DNA of 60,101 bases from Ligilactobacillus ceti DSM 22408 (GTDB lineage Bacteria; Bacillota; Bacilli; Lactobacillales; Lactobacillaceae), in NCBI RefSeq assembly GCF_000423245.1, contig NZ_AUHP01000015.1:1-60101 (forward strand). The letters run 5' to 3'. Each line of letters begins with the position of its first letter. The stretch's first letter is position 1. Positions 52,293 to 60,101 of this stretch are shown here, in pieces. Made by a program: the position numbers and the translations under genes. Below the pieces are notes generated by a model. The model made no database searches, was not told the origin of the DNA, and saw only the letters and a list, made by a program, of their open reading frames with translations.

Positions 52293-53972
52293 TTAACGTA
52301 ATTGATCTTCTAAAATTTGTTTACCAAGTTCTTTGTTACAACTATAATCCACTGGAATATCCACAATTACTGGACCTTTTGTCGCGAATGCTTCTTGTAA
52401 AACCCGGCCTAGATCTTCTGCTTTTTCAACACGTAAACCAGTCGCACCAAAACTTTGTGCATATTGCACAAAATCAACAGGACCAAAAGAAACGGCCGCT
52501 GATTTACCGTATTTCATTTCTTCTTGGAATTTCACCATATCATAGTTACCATCATTCCAAATCAAATGTACAATATCCAAATTCAAACGAACAGCTGTTT
52601 CTAATTCTTGTGCAGAAAACAAGAAACCACCATCTCCGGAAACGGAAACTGATTTCGCATTGGGACGAACTAAAGCTGCTGAAATTGCCCAAGGAAGTGC
52701 TACACCTAATGTTTGCATCCCATTGCTAAATAATAAATGACGTGGTTGGTAACATCTAAAGTGCCGTGCCATCCAAATATAAAAACTCCCCACATCAACA
52801 GAAACCGTCATATCATCAGTAACAATTTTTTGTAGTTCTTGAATAATATTTAATGGATGATTTAAAATTTGTCCCGGTTGAATCATTGGTGGTTCATCCC
52901 GAACTTGTAATAAATGACGTAATTCTGCTAAATACTTAGTTAATTCTGGTTTTAAAGTAAAACCCTTCATATAAGGAAGTAAGAATTCTAACGTTTGAGA
53001 AATATCACCCACTAATACATTTTCTGGTTGGAAATGTTTATCAATTTCTGGTAATTGTGAATCAATCACAACAATATTAGCCTCACCAGTTGCATTCCAG
53101 TTGCGTGGTTCATATTCAATCGGATCATAACCAATCGTAATAATTAAATCACTATGTTTCAACAATTGATCACCTGGTTGATTTCTAAATAAACCAACTC
53201 GACCAAAGAAATCATCTTCTAATTCACGAGGAATAATACCCGCGCCTTGGAATGTTTCAACAACAGGTAAATGTGTTTCAGCAACTAAATTCCGAATAGC
53301 TCGTGTAATATCAGGATCAGATGCTCGCATACCTAATAATAAAACAGGGAATTTAGCAGCTTTAATCCGTTGTGATAATAAGGTCGATTCAATTGGACTA
53401 GCTGGGCCAAATTTTGGTGCAACGAGTGGTTTAATAACATCATTAGCAACTTTAGCATCAGTCACATCTTGCGGCACAGAAACAAAACTAGCTCCTTGCT
53501 TGCCGGAAACGGCTGCTTGATACGCATTGGCAATCACTTCTGAAATATTATCTGGATCTTGAATTTCAGCACTGTATTTGGTAATCGGTGCAAACAAAGC
53601 CGCATTCTTCATACTTTGGTGAGTTAAACGTAATAAGTCTTTTCTTTGTACTTGTCCAGAAATAGCTAACACAGGATCACCTTCAGAAGTCGCTGTAACT
53701 AAGCCGGTTGCTAGATTACTTGCTCCTGGTCCTGATGTCGTAATAACCACACCTGGTTCCCCAGTTAAACGCCCAATCCCAGCTGCCATAAATGCAGCAT
53801 TTTGTTCATGACGTGCCAAAATAAATTGCGGTGCTTTAGGATCCGTTGGGTGATCTAAAACTTCAAACACGCGATCAATTTTAGCTCCTGGAATCCCAAA
53901 AACGTATTTTACATTATGATTAATTAAACTTTGAACAATGGCATCTGCACCATATGTTTCTTTCTTTTCCAT
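52293..53972 (-). CDS. alsS: acetolactate synthase, catabolic
   Basis: Thiamine-diphosphate enzyme joining two pyruvates into acetolactate. The 559-residue protein has [14 protein letters not shown] at residue 25 and the catalytic Glu in [15 protein letters not shown] near residue 55. The ThDP/Mg motif [19 protein letters not shown] lies near residue 445. The length and absence of a regulatory-subunit gene nearby mark it as the catabolic AlsS rather than IlvB. It feeds alsD in the acetoin pathway. It starts three bases after the TMEM175-like gene, so the operon includes upstream membrane genes. Confidence 0.95.
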   Translation of the reverse strand: MEKKETYGADAIVQSLINHNVKYVFGIPGAKIDRVFEVLDHPTDPKAPQFILARHEQNAAFMAAGIGRLTGEPGVVITTSGPGASNLATGLVTATSEGDPVLAISGQVQRKDLLRLTHQSMKNAALFAPITKYSAEIQDPDNISEVIANAYQAAVSGKQGASFVSVPQDVTDAKVANDVIKPLVAPKFGPASPIESTLLSQRIKAAKFPVLLLGMRASDPDITRAIRNLVAETHLPVVETFQGAGIIPRELEDDFFGRVGLFRNQPGDQLLKHSDLIITIGYDPIEYEPRNWNATGEANIVVIDSQLPEIDKHFQPENVLVGDISQTLEFLLPYMKGFTLKPELTKYLAELRHLLQVRDEPPMIQPGQILNHPLNIIQELQKIVTDDMTVSVDVGSFYIWMARHFRCYQPRHLLFSNGMQTLGVALPWAISAALVRPNAKSVSVSGDGGFLFSAQELETAVRLNLDIVHLIWNDGNYDMVKFQEEMKYGKSAAVSFGPVDFVQYAQSFGATGLRVEKAEDLGRVLQEAFATKGPVIVDIPVDYSCNKELGKQILEDQLR

Positions 53973-53975
53973 TTT

Positions 53976-54692
53976 TTAAACATCCTCTTTCATTTCTTTA
54001 AAGCTATCGCGTTCCAATAAATGAGTAATCCGATCTGGAAAGACAAAGTCAATAATTGGCAAGGCCAGATAAGCATAAATCATTACACGTGGGAAATAAT
54101 ATGATAATAAAATTAAAATCGCACTCACAATTAATAACACTATCATCCGTAAACGAGTAACTTTATATAAATGGTTTTTCATCCAACTCGAACACTCGAT
54201 AAAATCACGAATCAATAAATAAAATAACACCATTTCTAACAAATCTAAAATCATATAAATCACACCATAATTAATTACCGCCAAACGGTTATGATAATTC
54301 ATTAACCATTTAGTAATAATTGGCATCATGGATAACGCTGCTAAAAAGATAAAATTGACAATCATCATCTTTTTGGTGGCGACTTGCACCAAACTATATA
54401 ACCGGCTTAATTCATACCAGAAGTTCGCCACAATAAAGAAACTCACTAAAAAGATAGCCACAGCTTTAATAAAACGAATATAACTGGCAACATCGCCACT
54501 TGGTACAGGAACTTCCAAAATCATAATCGTAATAATAATAGCAATTATCCCATCATTTAAAGCCATCATTCTTTCTCTTAATTGGCGCGAGCCTTTTTCA
54601 GTTTTAGGTGCTTTACTGAATTTTTCTTGCAAATGGGTTTCTTCCATGTTGCCAATGTTCCCCCATAATTTTTCTCCCAATCTTCTAAACAT
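53976..54692 (-). CDS. TMEM175/DUF1211 family membrane protein
   Basis: A 238-residue, six-helix protein. LRERMMALNDGIIAIIITIM with EVPVP after it is the signature helix of the TMEM175 family, whose bacterial members form potassium channels as tetramers. The N-terminal 40 residues are polar. It shares the A of TAATG with the end of the preceding VTT gene and is followed at once by alsS. The linkage to acetoin synthesis may relate to acid and ion balance; this is inferred. Confidence 0.78.
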   Translation of the reverse strand: MFRRLGEKLWGNIGNMEETHLQEKFSKAPKTEKGSRQLRERMMALNDGIIAIIITIMILEVPVPSGDVASYIRFIKAVAIFLVSFFIVANFWYELSRLYSLVQVATKKMMIVNFIFLAALSMMPIITKWLMNYHNRLAVINYGVIYMILDLLEMVLFYLLIRDFIECSSWMKNHLYKVTRLRMIVLLIVSAILILLSYYFPRVMIYAYLALPIIDFVFPDRITHLLERDSFKEMKEDV

Positions 54693-55405
54693 TATTTTCC
54701 CCCTACAGAATTTGTTAATGTTGCTTGTTTTTTCTCAGCTAAAACTTTTTTCTTGTGTAAATGAACCACAACATACAATAGAAACAACACGACTAATCCG
54801 ACCCCAACAATAATTAATCGTTTCCGATCACCTCTTAACAAAGCATCCCCACCAAAAGCATACATAAATGAAGTTGGTAATACTCCCAAGACAATCGCTG
54901 CTAATAACTTGGATTTAGGAAATTTCATTTGAATAGCTGTATAATCAACTAAAAATGAAGGAATCACCGGAATCATAAACCCGACAACAATTCCTAAAAA
55001 ATGATATTTAAAATGTGAAATACTGTCAACAATATGTCCCATCTTCTTCACTTTATCAGAGAGATCAAATTTTTCAATAACATATGAAACTAAAACATTA
55101 CCTAAACTATTACCTAAGATATTAATAGCTAAACCAATCCACGGCCCATAACAAACACCGGCAAAAATACACACAACCGAGTTTGATACTCCGGGAATAG
55201 CACACATCACTCCGATTAAAGCAATTAAAATCAACGCATCTTCCGGACCATGACTGCGAATGCTTTTCATGAATTCTGCCCGATAATTTTTCGGACTTAA
55301 TAGCATTTCTAATTCAGGATGAAAATCATGATATAAAATAAAAAACAAACCAATAATACTAATAATACCTAAGATTATTAACGCTATTTTAGTTTTTTTA
55401 CGCAT
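54692..55405 (-). CDS. TVP38/TMEM64 (VTT/DedA-like) membrane protein
   Basis: A 237-residue membrane protein with about six helices. The central region CAIPGVSNSVVCIFAGVCYG followed by WIGLAINILGNSLGNVL is the VTT (SNARE-associated) core with its re-entrant glycines. Related DedA-type proteins act as lipid-carrier flippases or aid envelope integrity; the function here is open. ATG with AAGGGAG upstream. It is the second gene of a likely run: 99-residue protein, this one, TMEM175-like, alsS, alsD. Confidence 0.82.
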   Translation of the reverse strand: MRKKTKIALIILGIISIIGLFFILYHDFHPELEMLLSPKNYRAEFMKSIRSHGPEDALILIALIGVMCAIPGVSNSVVCIFAGVCYGPWIGLAINILGNSLGNVLVSYVIEKFDLSDKVKKMGHIVDSISHFKYHFLGIVVGFMIPVIPSFLVDYTAIQMKFPKSKLLAAIVLGVLPTSFMYAFGGDALLRGDRKRLIIVGVGLVVLFLLYVVVHLHKKKVLAEKKQATLTNSVGGK

Positions 55406-55419
55406 AAATTACTCCCTTC

Positions 55420-55719
55420 TTAATTCCACGGATCATAACGCCGAAAAGGTAAAAAACTTCTTTCACGCGCTAATTTTTCCATTTCTTTCAAAACTTGAAA
55501 TGTTTCATCATTAATTTTTATTTTTTCTTGTAATATCAAAGCGTAACTAATTTTGACAAATTTTTTAATAATATTTTGTGGGGCAATTTGCCGAGCTGCT
55601 AACTTTTCTTGCGTACGCGTTACCAGACTTTCCATAGCCGGATTATCTAAAGGTCCCACTTGTGAAAATTGCAACACTAATTCATTGGCTGCTTGGGCAA
55701 TGGATTTTCTTGTCATCAT
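55420..55719 (-). CDS. small helical protein, perhaps bacteriocin-immunity-like
   Basis: A 99-residue soluble protein predicted to be almost wholly helical, basic, without Cys or membrane segments. Length and the spacing of helices (KSIAQAANELVLQFSQ, NPAMESLVTRTQEKLAAR, NIIKKFVKISYALILQ, ETFQVLKEMEKLARE) resemble four-helix EntA-type bacteriocin immunity proteins. There is no bacteriocin gene here, so this is only a possibility. AAGGAAG lies upstream, with two adjacent ATG codons. It is the first gene before the VTT gene, 14 bp apart. Confidence 0.6.
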   Translation of the reverse strand: MMTRKSIAQAANELVLQFSQVGPLDNPAMESLVTRTQEKLAARQIAPQNIIKKFVKISYALILQEKIKINDETFQVLKEMEKLARERSFLPFRRYDPWN

Positions 55720-55818
55720 TTAGCAGTTCACTTCCTTTAATATTCTTAAATTAATTTTACCATTTTTTCAAAACCATTCATAAACTAATGCAAAAAACTG
55801 CAAAATAATCTGACTAAT

Positions 55819-55826
55819 GTTATAAT
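55819..55826 (+). promoter_or_regulatory. extended -10 promoter of the second candidate RNA
   Basis: TGTTATAAT (from 55818), TG-N-TATAAT, with no good -35 at 17 bp. It predicts a start near 55833. Confidence 0.55.
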
Positions 55827-55832
55827 GTAAGC

Positions 55833-56015
55833 GTATTCAAAGTGTAGTTTAACTCCTTTTATTTATATGAAATACTCCAAGAGAGTTAACATTCAGACAC
55901 TTTACATTAATTTTCAGGACAGTGAATTTTGCTGCGACCTGAGTTTGACAGCCGCAACAACTTCATTGGCATATGAAGTTTATAACACTTAGCGTAAAAG
56001 CTAGGTGTTTTTTTT
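55833..56015 (+). ncRNA. candidate structured RNA, about 183 nt
   Basis: The 460-bp gap between the 99-residue gene and the HTH gene holds a complete plus-strand unit: an extended -10 promoter, a structured body and an intrinsic terminator (AACACTTAGC/GCTAGGTGTT then eight T, 55984-56015). Readable stems are AAAGTGT/ACACTTT with inner TTAACTC/GAGTTAA (about 55840-55910), TTGCTGCG/CGCAACAA with inner CTG/CAG (about 55929-55960), and ACTTCAT/ATGAAGT (about 55960-55980). No open frame of note lies in it. Length is near that of 6S RNA, but I cannot confirm any family. Confidence 0.6.
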
Positions 56016-56067
56016 ATTTAGCAACACATTTATCACTAAAAAACAGAAAACAAGTCTTTTTTGAGTG

Positions 56068-56096
56068 TTTTTGCGACACTTTCGCGATATTGTCGC
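56068..56096. repeat. CGCGA/TCGCG repeat cluster
   Basis: In TGCGACACTTTCGCGATATTG and the following TCGCG, three G+C-rich pentamers (GCGAC, CGCGA, TCGCG) are spaced 5 bp apart. CGCGA-TATTG-TCGCG is a perfect inverted repeat. It stands out in A+T-rich sequence and lies between the RNA terminator and the HTH operator array. Confidence 0.5.
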
Positions 56097-56103
56097 GTAA
56101 ATA

Positions 56104-56155
56104 TTACACTTTTGTGCTATATTACACTTGTGTTATACCACAAAAGTGTTATACT
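56104..56155 (+). promoter_or_regulatory. operator array and promoter of the HTH-clpL region
   Basis: ACACTTTTGTG (56106-56116) and CACAAAAGTGT (56139-56149) are perfect inverted arms. Between them ATTACACTTGTGTTAT (56121-56136) is a third copy, so three ATWACACTT-type sites lie in 45 bp. A promoter, TTGTGT (56128-56133), 16 bp, TATACT (56150-56155), is embedded in them. This is the layout of a self-repressed regulator. Confidence 0.6.
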
Positions 56156-56179
56156 TATAAACGTGGAGGTGAGTTAGTA

Positions 56180-56422
56180 GTGAAGGTCGATATTAAAACT
56201 TATTTAGTTGAACATGAACTTAGTATTTATGAAGTCGCAAAACGATCTGGCTACGGCTACACTACTCTGCATAAGTCTTTTAACAAACATCAAACAAAAG
56301 CTACATCCTTGAATTTGCGAGACCTTGATGCTTTATCAAGAGCTCGCCATCAAGCAATGTGGGAAGTGTTAAAAGATTTAGAAGAAAATTATCTCAAACT
56401 AGAATTAAAAGATAATAAATAA
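56180..56422 (+). CDS. small helix-turn-helix protein
   Basis: An 80-residue probable DNA-binding protein. Residues about 8-35 (VEHELSIYEVAKRSGYGYTT) form a helix-turn-helix like those of short Cro/C1-type or plasmid/phage regulators; the remainder is helical and charged. The start is GTG 56180, with GGAGGTGA seven bases upstream; the open frame further left runs through the operator array and is not coding. It likely binds the ACACTT sites in its own promoter. It lies 121 bp before clpL and may regulate it. Confidence 0.7.
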   Translation: MKVDIKTYLVEHELSIYEVAKRSGYGYTTLHKSFNKHQTKATSLNLRDLDALSRARHQAMWEVLKDLEENYLKLELKDNK

Positions 56423-56450
56423 TACAGAGTGTTGTAGTTGTATGTTTCAG

Positions 56451-56478
56451 GAAGGTCCGTATTTATAGGGGCTTTTTT
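56451..56478 (+). terminator. weak terminator after the HTH gene
   Basis: AGGTCC pairs with GGGGCT (one mismatch, G-U allowed) followed by six T. It may be leaky, letting some transcripts reach clpL. Confidence 0.4.
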
Positions 56479-56543
56479 GATTAGACTGACACATTTAGTA
56501 TTTAAATTACAAATATAAAAAATAGAAATGAGGGTGCTTATTT

Positions 56544-58733
56544 ATGGCAAACATTCCAATGGATCCATTCAACAATGATATGAACGATATTTTTAATCAA
56601 CTTATGGGCAATATGAACGGTATTAACTCCGAACGCCGCTATCTCATTAACGGACGCGAAGTAACACCCGAAGAATTTGCCGTTTATCGTCAAACTGGTA
56701 AATTACCTGAAATTGAAAATGAAAATGGACAACAACAAACAAATAATAAAGGTTTCAAAAAAGATGGAATCTTAGAAAAATTAGGTCGCAACTTAACAGA
56801 AGAAGCTCGTAATGATGCTTTAGATCCTGTTATCGGCCGTAACAAAGAAATTCAAGAAACAGCTGAAATTTTAGCTCGTCGTATTAAAAACAATCCTGTT
56901 TTAGTCGGTGATGCTGGTGTTGGTAAAACAGCCGTTGTCGAAGGACTTGCTCAAGCAATCGTTAATGGCAACGTTCCAGCAGCTATCAAAAACAAAGAAA
57001 TTGTCAGCATCGATATTTCCGGTTTAGAAGCTGGTACACAATATCGTGGTAGTTTCGAAGAAAATGTTCAAAAATTAATCGAAGAAGTTAAATCAGCTGG
57101 TAACATCATCTTATTCTTTGATGAAATTCATCAAATTTTAGGTGCTGGTAGCACAGGTGATGGTAATGGCTCTAAAGGTTTAGCTGATATCTTAAAACCA
57201 GCTTTATCTCGTGGTGAATTATCTGTAATCGGTGCAACAACTCAAGATGAATACCGTAATACAATTATGAAAAACGCAGCTTTAGCTCGTCGTTTCAATG
57301 AAGTTACAGTTAATGCACCAAATGCTGAAGACACATTCAAAATTTTACAAGGTATTCGTAACCTTTACGAAGAACACCACAATGTAACATTACCTGATGA
57401 AGTCTTAAAAGCTGCTGTTGATTTCTCAATTCAATATATTCCACAAAGAAGCTTACCTGATAAAGCAATCGATTTAGTGGATATGACAGCTGCTCACTTA
57501 GCTGCACAACATCCTGTAACAGATGTTAAACAACTTGAAGAAGAAGTTGCTAAAGAATCTGAAAAACAACAAATGTTTGCAGAAAAACAAGATTACGAAG
57601 CTGCTTTAAATGCTAAAGTTCGTATCGAAGAATTACAAAAACAAATTGATAACCATTCTGAATCTCAAAATGTTAAAGCTACAATTAACGATATTGCAGA
57701 ATCAGTTGAACGTTTAACAGGTATTCCTGTTTCTAAGATGGGGGCTAGTGATATTGAACGCCTTAAAGAATTAGGTAGCCGTTTACGTGGCAAAGTTATC
57801 GGTCAAGATGAAGCTGTCAATGCTGTATCTCGTGCTATCCGTCGTAACCGTGCTGGTTTTGATGAAGGTAACCGCCCTATCGGTAGTTTCTTATTCGTTG
57901 GACCAACAGGTGTCGGTAAAACAGAATTAGCAAAACAACTTGCTTTAGATATGTTTGGTTCTAAAGAAAACATTATCCGTTTAGATATGTCTGAATACTC
58001 TGACCGTGTAGCTGTATCTAAATTAATTGGGACAACAGCTGGTTATGTTGGTTACGATGATAACCAAAACACATTAACAGAACGTGTTCGTCGTCAACCA
58101 TACTCAATCGTTCTTTTAGACGAAATTGAAAAAGCAGATCCACAAGTTATCACATTGTTATTACAAGTTTTAGATGATGGTCGTTTAACAGATGGTCAAG
58201 GTAATACAATTAACTTCAAGAATACAGTCATTATCGCAACATCTAACGCTGGTTTCGGTAACGAAGCTCTTACAGGTCAAGATGACAAAGATCAAGCAAT
58301 TATGGATCGTTTAGCTCCATTCTTCCGTCCAGAATTCTTGAACCGTTTCAATGCGATTGTTGAATTTACACATTTAACAAAAGAAGACCTCAAAGAAATC
58401 GTGAACTTAATGTTAGATCAAGTGAATATGACTTTAGCTAAAAAAGATATTCATCTTAACGTAACTGAAGCTGCAAAAGACTTCTTAATTGAAGAAGGTT
58501 ACGATGAAGCTATGGGTGCTCGTCCATTACGTCGTGTCATTGAACAACAAATCCGTGATAAAGTAACTGACTTCTACCTTGAAAACATTGATGCTAAAGA
58601 ATTATTAGCTGATATGCAAGATGGCGAATTAGTTATTTCTGAAAATACAGCTAAAGTTGAAAAAGATGAAAAAGCTGTTGCTAAAGAAGAAGAAAAAGAA
58701 GCAAAAAAAGAAGAAAAGACAGAAGATAAATAA
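56544..58733 (+). CDS. clpL: ATP-dependent Clp protease/chaperone ATP-binding subunit ClpL
   Basis: A 729-residue Hsp100 disaggregase of the ClpL type, which lacks the double Clp-N domain. The short N-terminus ([35 protein letters not shown]) is diagnostic. AAA-1 has Walker [10 protein letters not shown] near residue 122 and Walker [10 protein letters not shown] short coiled coil lies near 330-370. AAA-2 has GPTGVGKTE near residue 452, VLLDEIEK, and sensor-2 GARPLRR. The end is a Lys/Glu-rich tail ([15 protein letters not shown]). It gives heat and acid tolerance in lactic acid bacteria. The usual CtsR operator is not visible upstream. ATG with GAGGGTG upstream. Confidence 0.93.
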   Translation: MANIPMDPFNNDMNDIFNQLMGNMNGINSERRYLINGREVTPEEFAVYRQTGKLPEIENENGQQQTNNKGFKKDGILEKLGRNLTEEARNDALDPVIGRNKEIQETAEILARRIKNNPVLVGDAGVGKTAVVEGLAQAIVNGNVPAAIKNKEIVSIDISGLEAGTQYRGSFEENVQKLIEEVKSAGNIILFFDEIHQILGAGSTGDGNGSKGLADILKPALSRGELSVIGATTQDEYRNTIMKNAALARRFNEVTVNAPNAEDTFKILQGIRNLYEEHHNVTLPDEVLKAAVDFSIQYIPQRSLPDKAIDLVDMTAAHLAAQHPVTDVKQLEEEVAKESEKQQMFAEKQDYEAALNAKVRIEELQKQIDNHSESQNVKATINDIAESVERLTGIPVSKMGASDIERLKELGSRLRGKVIGQDEAVNAVSRAIRRNRAGFDEGNRPIGSFLFVGPTGVGKTELAKQLALDMFGSKENIIRLDMSEYSDRVAVSKLIGTTAGYVGYDDNQNTLTERVRRQPYSIVLLDEIEKADPQVITLLLQVLDDGRLTDGQGNTINFKNTVIIATSNAGFGNEALTGQDDKDQAIMDRLAPFFRPEFLNRFNAIVEFTHLTKEDLKEIVNLMLDQVNMTLAKKDIHLNVTEAAKDFLIEEGYDEAMGARPLRRVIEQQIRDKVTDFYLENIDAKELLADMQDGELVISENTAKVEKDEKAVAKEEEKEAKKEEKTEDK

Positions 58734-58747
58734 TCTTTTCAAAGATC

Positions 58748-58788
58748 AAAAAAGCCGTGTGAGAAATAATTCTCACACGGCTTTTTTT
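58748..58788. terminator. bidirectional terminator of clpL and the second adhesin
   Basis: AAAAAAGCCGTGTGAGA pairs with TCTCACACGGCTTTTTT around a 6-base loop, between convergent genes. Confidence 0.93.
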
Positions 58789-58793
58789 AGTTC

Positions 58794-60101
58794 TTAATTC
58801 AATTTACGACGATATACTACAAATCCTAAAAGACTCATCATCGCCATGCCTAAAATCGACATTAATTGTGATGATCCTTCACCAGTTGCTGGCATTTTCT
58901 CTGTGTCATCTACTTTTTTAACAGTATGGGTATTAGTAATAATAATATTGCCTGCATTAGCATTATTAACTTTAACACTATAACCTTTAACACTGCTTAC
59001 TTCAGCTACTGTATATTGGATTTTATTTTGCGCTTGGTTAACAGCTAAGTTCTTCCAAGTATATGTCCAATTTTGATCAGCAGTTAATGTTACAACTTCA
59101 CCTGTTGGTAAGCCATTCGCAAACAATTGAACTTGAATGCTTGTTGGACGTAAATGATCATGATCATTTTGATCATCCCATTCTTTGGTTACCGTTACAG
59201 AACGTGTTTGTGGTGTATAGTGATTAATCACATTCCATTTATTAGTAGGATCATTTTCAGTTGTGTACTTATCAACTGCATCTTCAGTAATTGTATAATT
59301 AATTTCTTTCTGATCAGCAAACTTATCTAAATCATCAAAATGATAATTCCAATTATTATCTGCATTAACAACTTGTGTTTGCACCAATTTACCATTAGCT
59401 AATAAGTTAATAGTAATATTTGCTGGACGAATTCCATCTTGGTTATTGTTATCATCCCAAATCTTATGACCGGCAACACTTGTTTTTTCAATGTTATGTT
59501 TATTGGTAATATCAATTTTAGTTTCATGTTCACTAATTTTCGCTGAACTATATTCAGGTTCAAGATATTTATCTACTTGATCTTCTTTTACTGTATATTT
59601 AATCACTTGACCAGCTTTTTTCAAATCTAAATTATCAAAAAGATAATTCCAATTGTTAGCTTTTTTCGCTTGTGTTGTTTTACCAGTATCTTGATCATTA
59701 GCATATAAATGAACAGTTATCTCTTCAGGACGAACTCCATCTTGATCATTGTTATCATCCCAAATCTTATGACCTGTAACCATTGTGGTTAATGTTTGGT
59801 GTGTGTTAGTGATTGTGAATCCTTTAACACTGGCTTGATAGCCGGTTGGGACATCAATTTCTTTTACACTATATGTCACGGCGTGACCTTGATAGTTAGC
59901 TTGGAGCTTACCGAAATTATGTTTCCAACCTTCAGTTTCTTTCAAGTCGTATTCTTTTGATAAACTTGCTACTTCTTTACGATCTGCTGTCGCAATTAAT
60001 TTAACTTTAATTAATTCAGGACGCATACCATCTTGATTATTTTTATCTTTCCAAACTTTATTAATCACAATATCTTGATCTGTAACTTTTGTTTGGTGTG
60101 T
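58794..60101 (-). CDS. Cna-B repeat surface protein with MPATG sorting signal (C-terminal part)
   Basis: The frame is open to the right edge, so only the last 436 residues or so are seen. Four Cna-B-type repeats of about 85-100 residues are present. Each opens with a W-x-D-x-N-x-(Q/H)-D-x-x-RP motif (for example IWDDNNDQDGVRPEEI) and ends with an xITNxH-like strand. The sorting signal is MPATGEGSSQ, a membrane helix and RRKLN. Met replaces the usual Leu of LPXTG. The repeats belong to another subfamily than the SpaA units of the first adhesin. The N-terminal head and signal peptide lie beyond the window. Confidence 0.88.
   Translation of the reverse strand, partial: THQTKVTDQDIVINKVWKDKNNQDGMRPELIKVKLIATADRKEVASLSKEYDLKETEGWKHNFGKLQANYQGHAVTYSVKEIDVPTGYQASVKGFTITNTHQTLTTMVTGHKIWDDNNDQDGVRPEEITVHLYANDQDTGKTTQAKKANNWNYLFDNLDLKKAGQVIKYTVKEDQVDKYLEPEYSSAKISEHETKIDITNKHNIEKTSVAGHKIWDDNNNQDGIRPANITINLLANGKLVQTQVVNADNNWNYHFDDLDKFADQKEINYTITEDAVDKYTTENDPTNKWNVINHYTPQTRSVTVTKEWDDQNDHDHLRPTSIQVQLFANGLPTGEVVTLTADQNWTYTWKNLAVNQAQNKIQYTVAEVSSVKGYSVKVNNANAGNIIITNTHTVKKVDDTEKMPATGEGSSQLMSILGMAMMSLLGFVVYRRKLN
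58976..60068 (-). repeat. four tandem Cna-B repeats in the second adhesin gene
   Basis: Four coding units of about 260-300 bp. The nucleotide segments around the WDDNN motif recur closely (CATCTTGATCATTGTTATC near 59730-59752 and CATCTTGGTTATTGTTATC near 59437-59455), indicating recent duplication of at least the two central units. Boundaries are approximate. Confidence 0.75.

Noticed and set aside
55973-56179. Upstream extension of the HTH frame to 149 residues
   Set aside because: The extension runs through the RNA terminator and the operator repeats, and is rich in Cys and Phe unlike coding sequence here. The GTG at 56180 has a perfect ribosome site.
56423-56543. CtsR operator for clpL
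   Set aside because: I looked for the GGTCAAA heptamer direct repeat in this gap and upstream and did not find it on either strand.
1-60101. tRNA genes, CRISPR arrays, insertion sequences or prophage genes
   Set aside because: No GGTTCRA-type T arm with a matching acceptor, no regularly spaced short repeats, and no transposase or integrase motifs were seen. The only repeats are coding ones in the two adhesins.

Overview
The window comes from a low-GC Gram-positive bacterium of the order Lactobacillales. Supporting signs are the A+T-rich sequence, strong AGGAGG-type ribosome sites, a T-box on serS, a WalR-type box on a wall hydrolase gene, LPXTG-class surface proteins, alsS-alsD, clpL, and the rsmG-noc-parA-parB-DUF951-ychF-DUF1129 order typical of the origin-proximal part of these chromosomes. 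The short piece of 16S rRNA has a V1 hairpin of the kind seen in enterococci and the Ligilactobacillus group. I cannot fix the genus from sequence alone.

Layout. 1-500: the 5' end of a 16S rRNA gene on the minus strand, with three tandem promoters. 500-9,550: a phosphatase, T-box-controlled serS, a lysP-like permease, an Rrf2 regulator, an acetyltransferase, a zinc-ribbon DUF805 protein, a TauE/DUF1634 pair, mscL and a split ThrE exporter. 9,690-15,850: a 2051-residue LPXTG adhesin with nine SpaA/Cna-B repeats. 16,000-25,700: cspA, mntR, an rRNA/tRNA pseudouridine synthase, a membrane protein, a MATE transporter, mnmG, mnmE and a lipid-flippase-like protein. 25,700-27,900: a candidate catabolite-controlled small RNA, ilvE and uspA. 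28,000-33,500: a CPBP protease, a divergent deoxynucleoside kinase/deoxyribosyltransferase pair, DUF1003 and kup. 33,600-39,060: the chromosome segregation cluster. 39,300-41,800: a zinc ABC importer behind a Zur-like box. 42,000-43,400: a LysM-NlpC/P60 hydrolase behind two WalR-type boxes. 43,500-46,100: copA-copZ. 46,200-47,940: a 47-residue charged peptide gene, an acetyltransferase, and folT behind a likely tetrahydrofolate riboswitch. 48,000-51,420: a three-gene envelope locus (exosortase-like membrane protein, processive glycosyltransferase, bactofilin/LRR protein). 51,550-55,720: alsD, alsS and two membrane proteins. 55,800-58,740: a candidate 183-nt RNA, a small HTH protein with an operator array, and clpL. 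58,794 to the right edge: the C-terminal part of a second Cna-B adhesin with an MPATG sorting signal.

How it fits together. Much of the window concerns the cell envelope: two covalently anchored adhesins, a secreted peptidoglycan hydrolase, flippases and the three-gene glycan locus. Metal handling recurs (MntR, the zinc importer, copper export). Several regulatory RNAs or RNA-like leaders are readable: the T-box, the THF riboswitch, the cspA leader, and two candidate sRNAs that I could not match to any family. I see no insertion sequence, prophage, CRISPR array or tRNA gene.

Where a strong ribosome site contradicts the longest open frame I have moved the start (Rrf2, TauE, cspA, MATE, mnmG, mnmE, noc, adcA, bactofilin/LRR, HTH and others) and say so in each entry.
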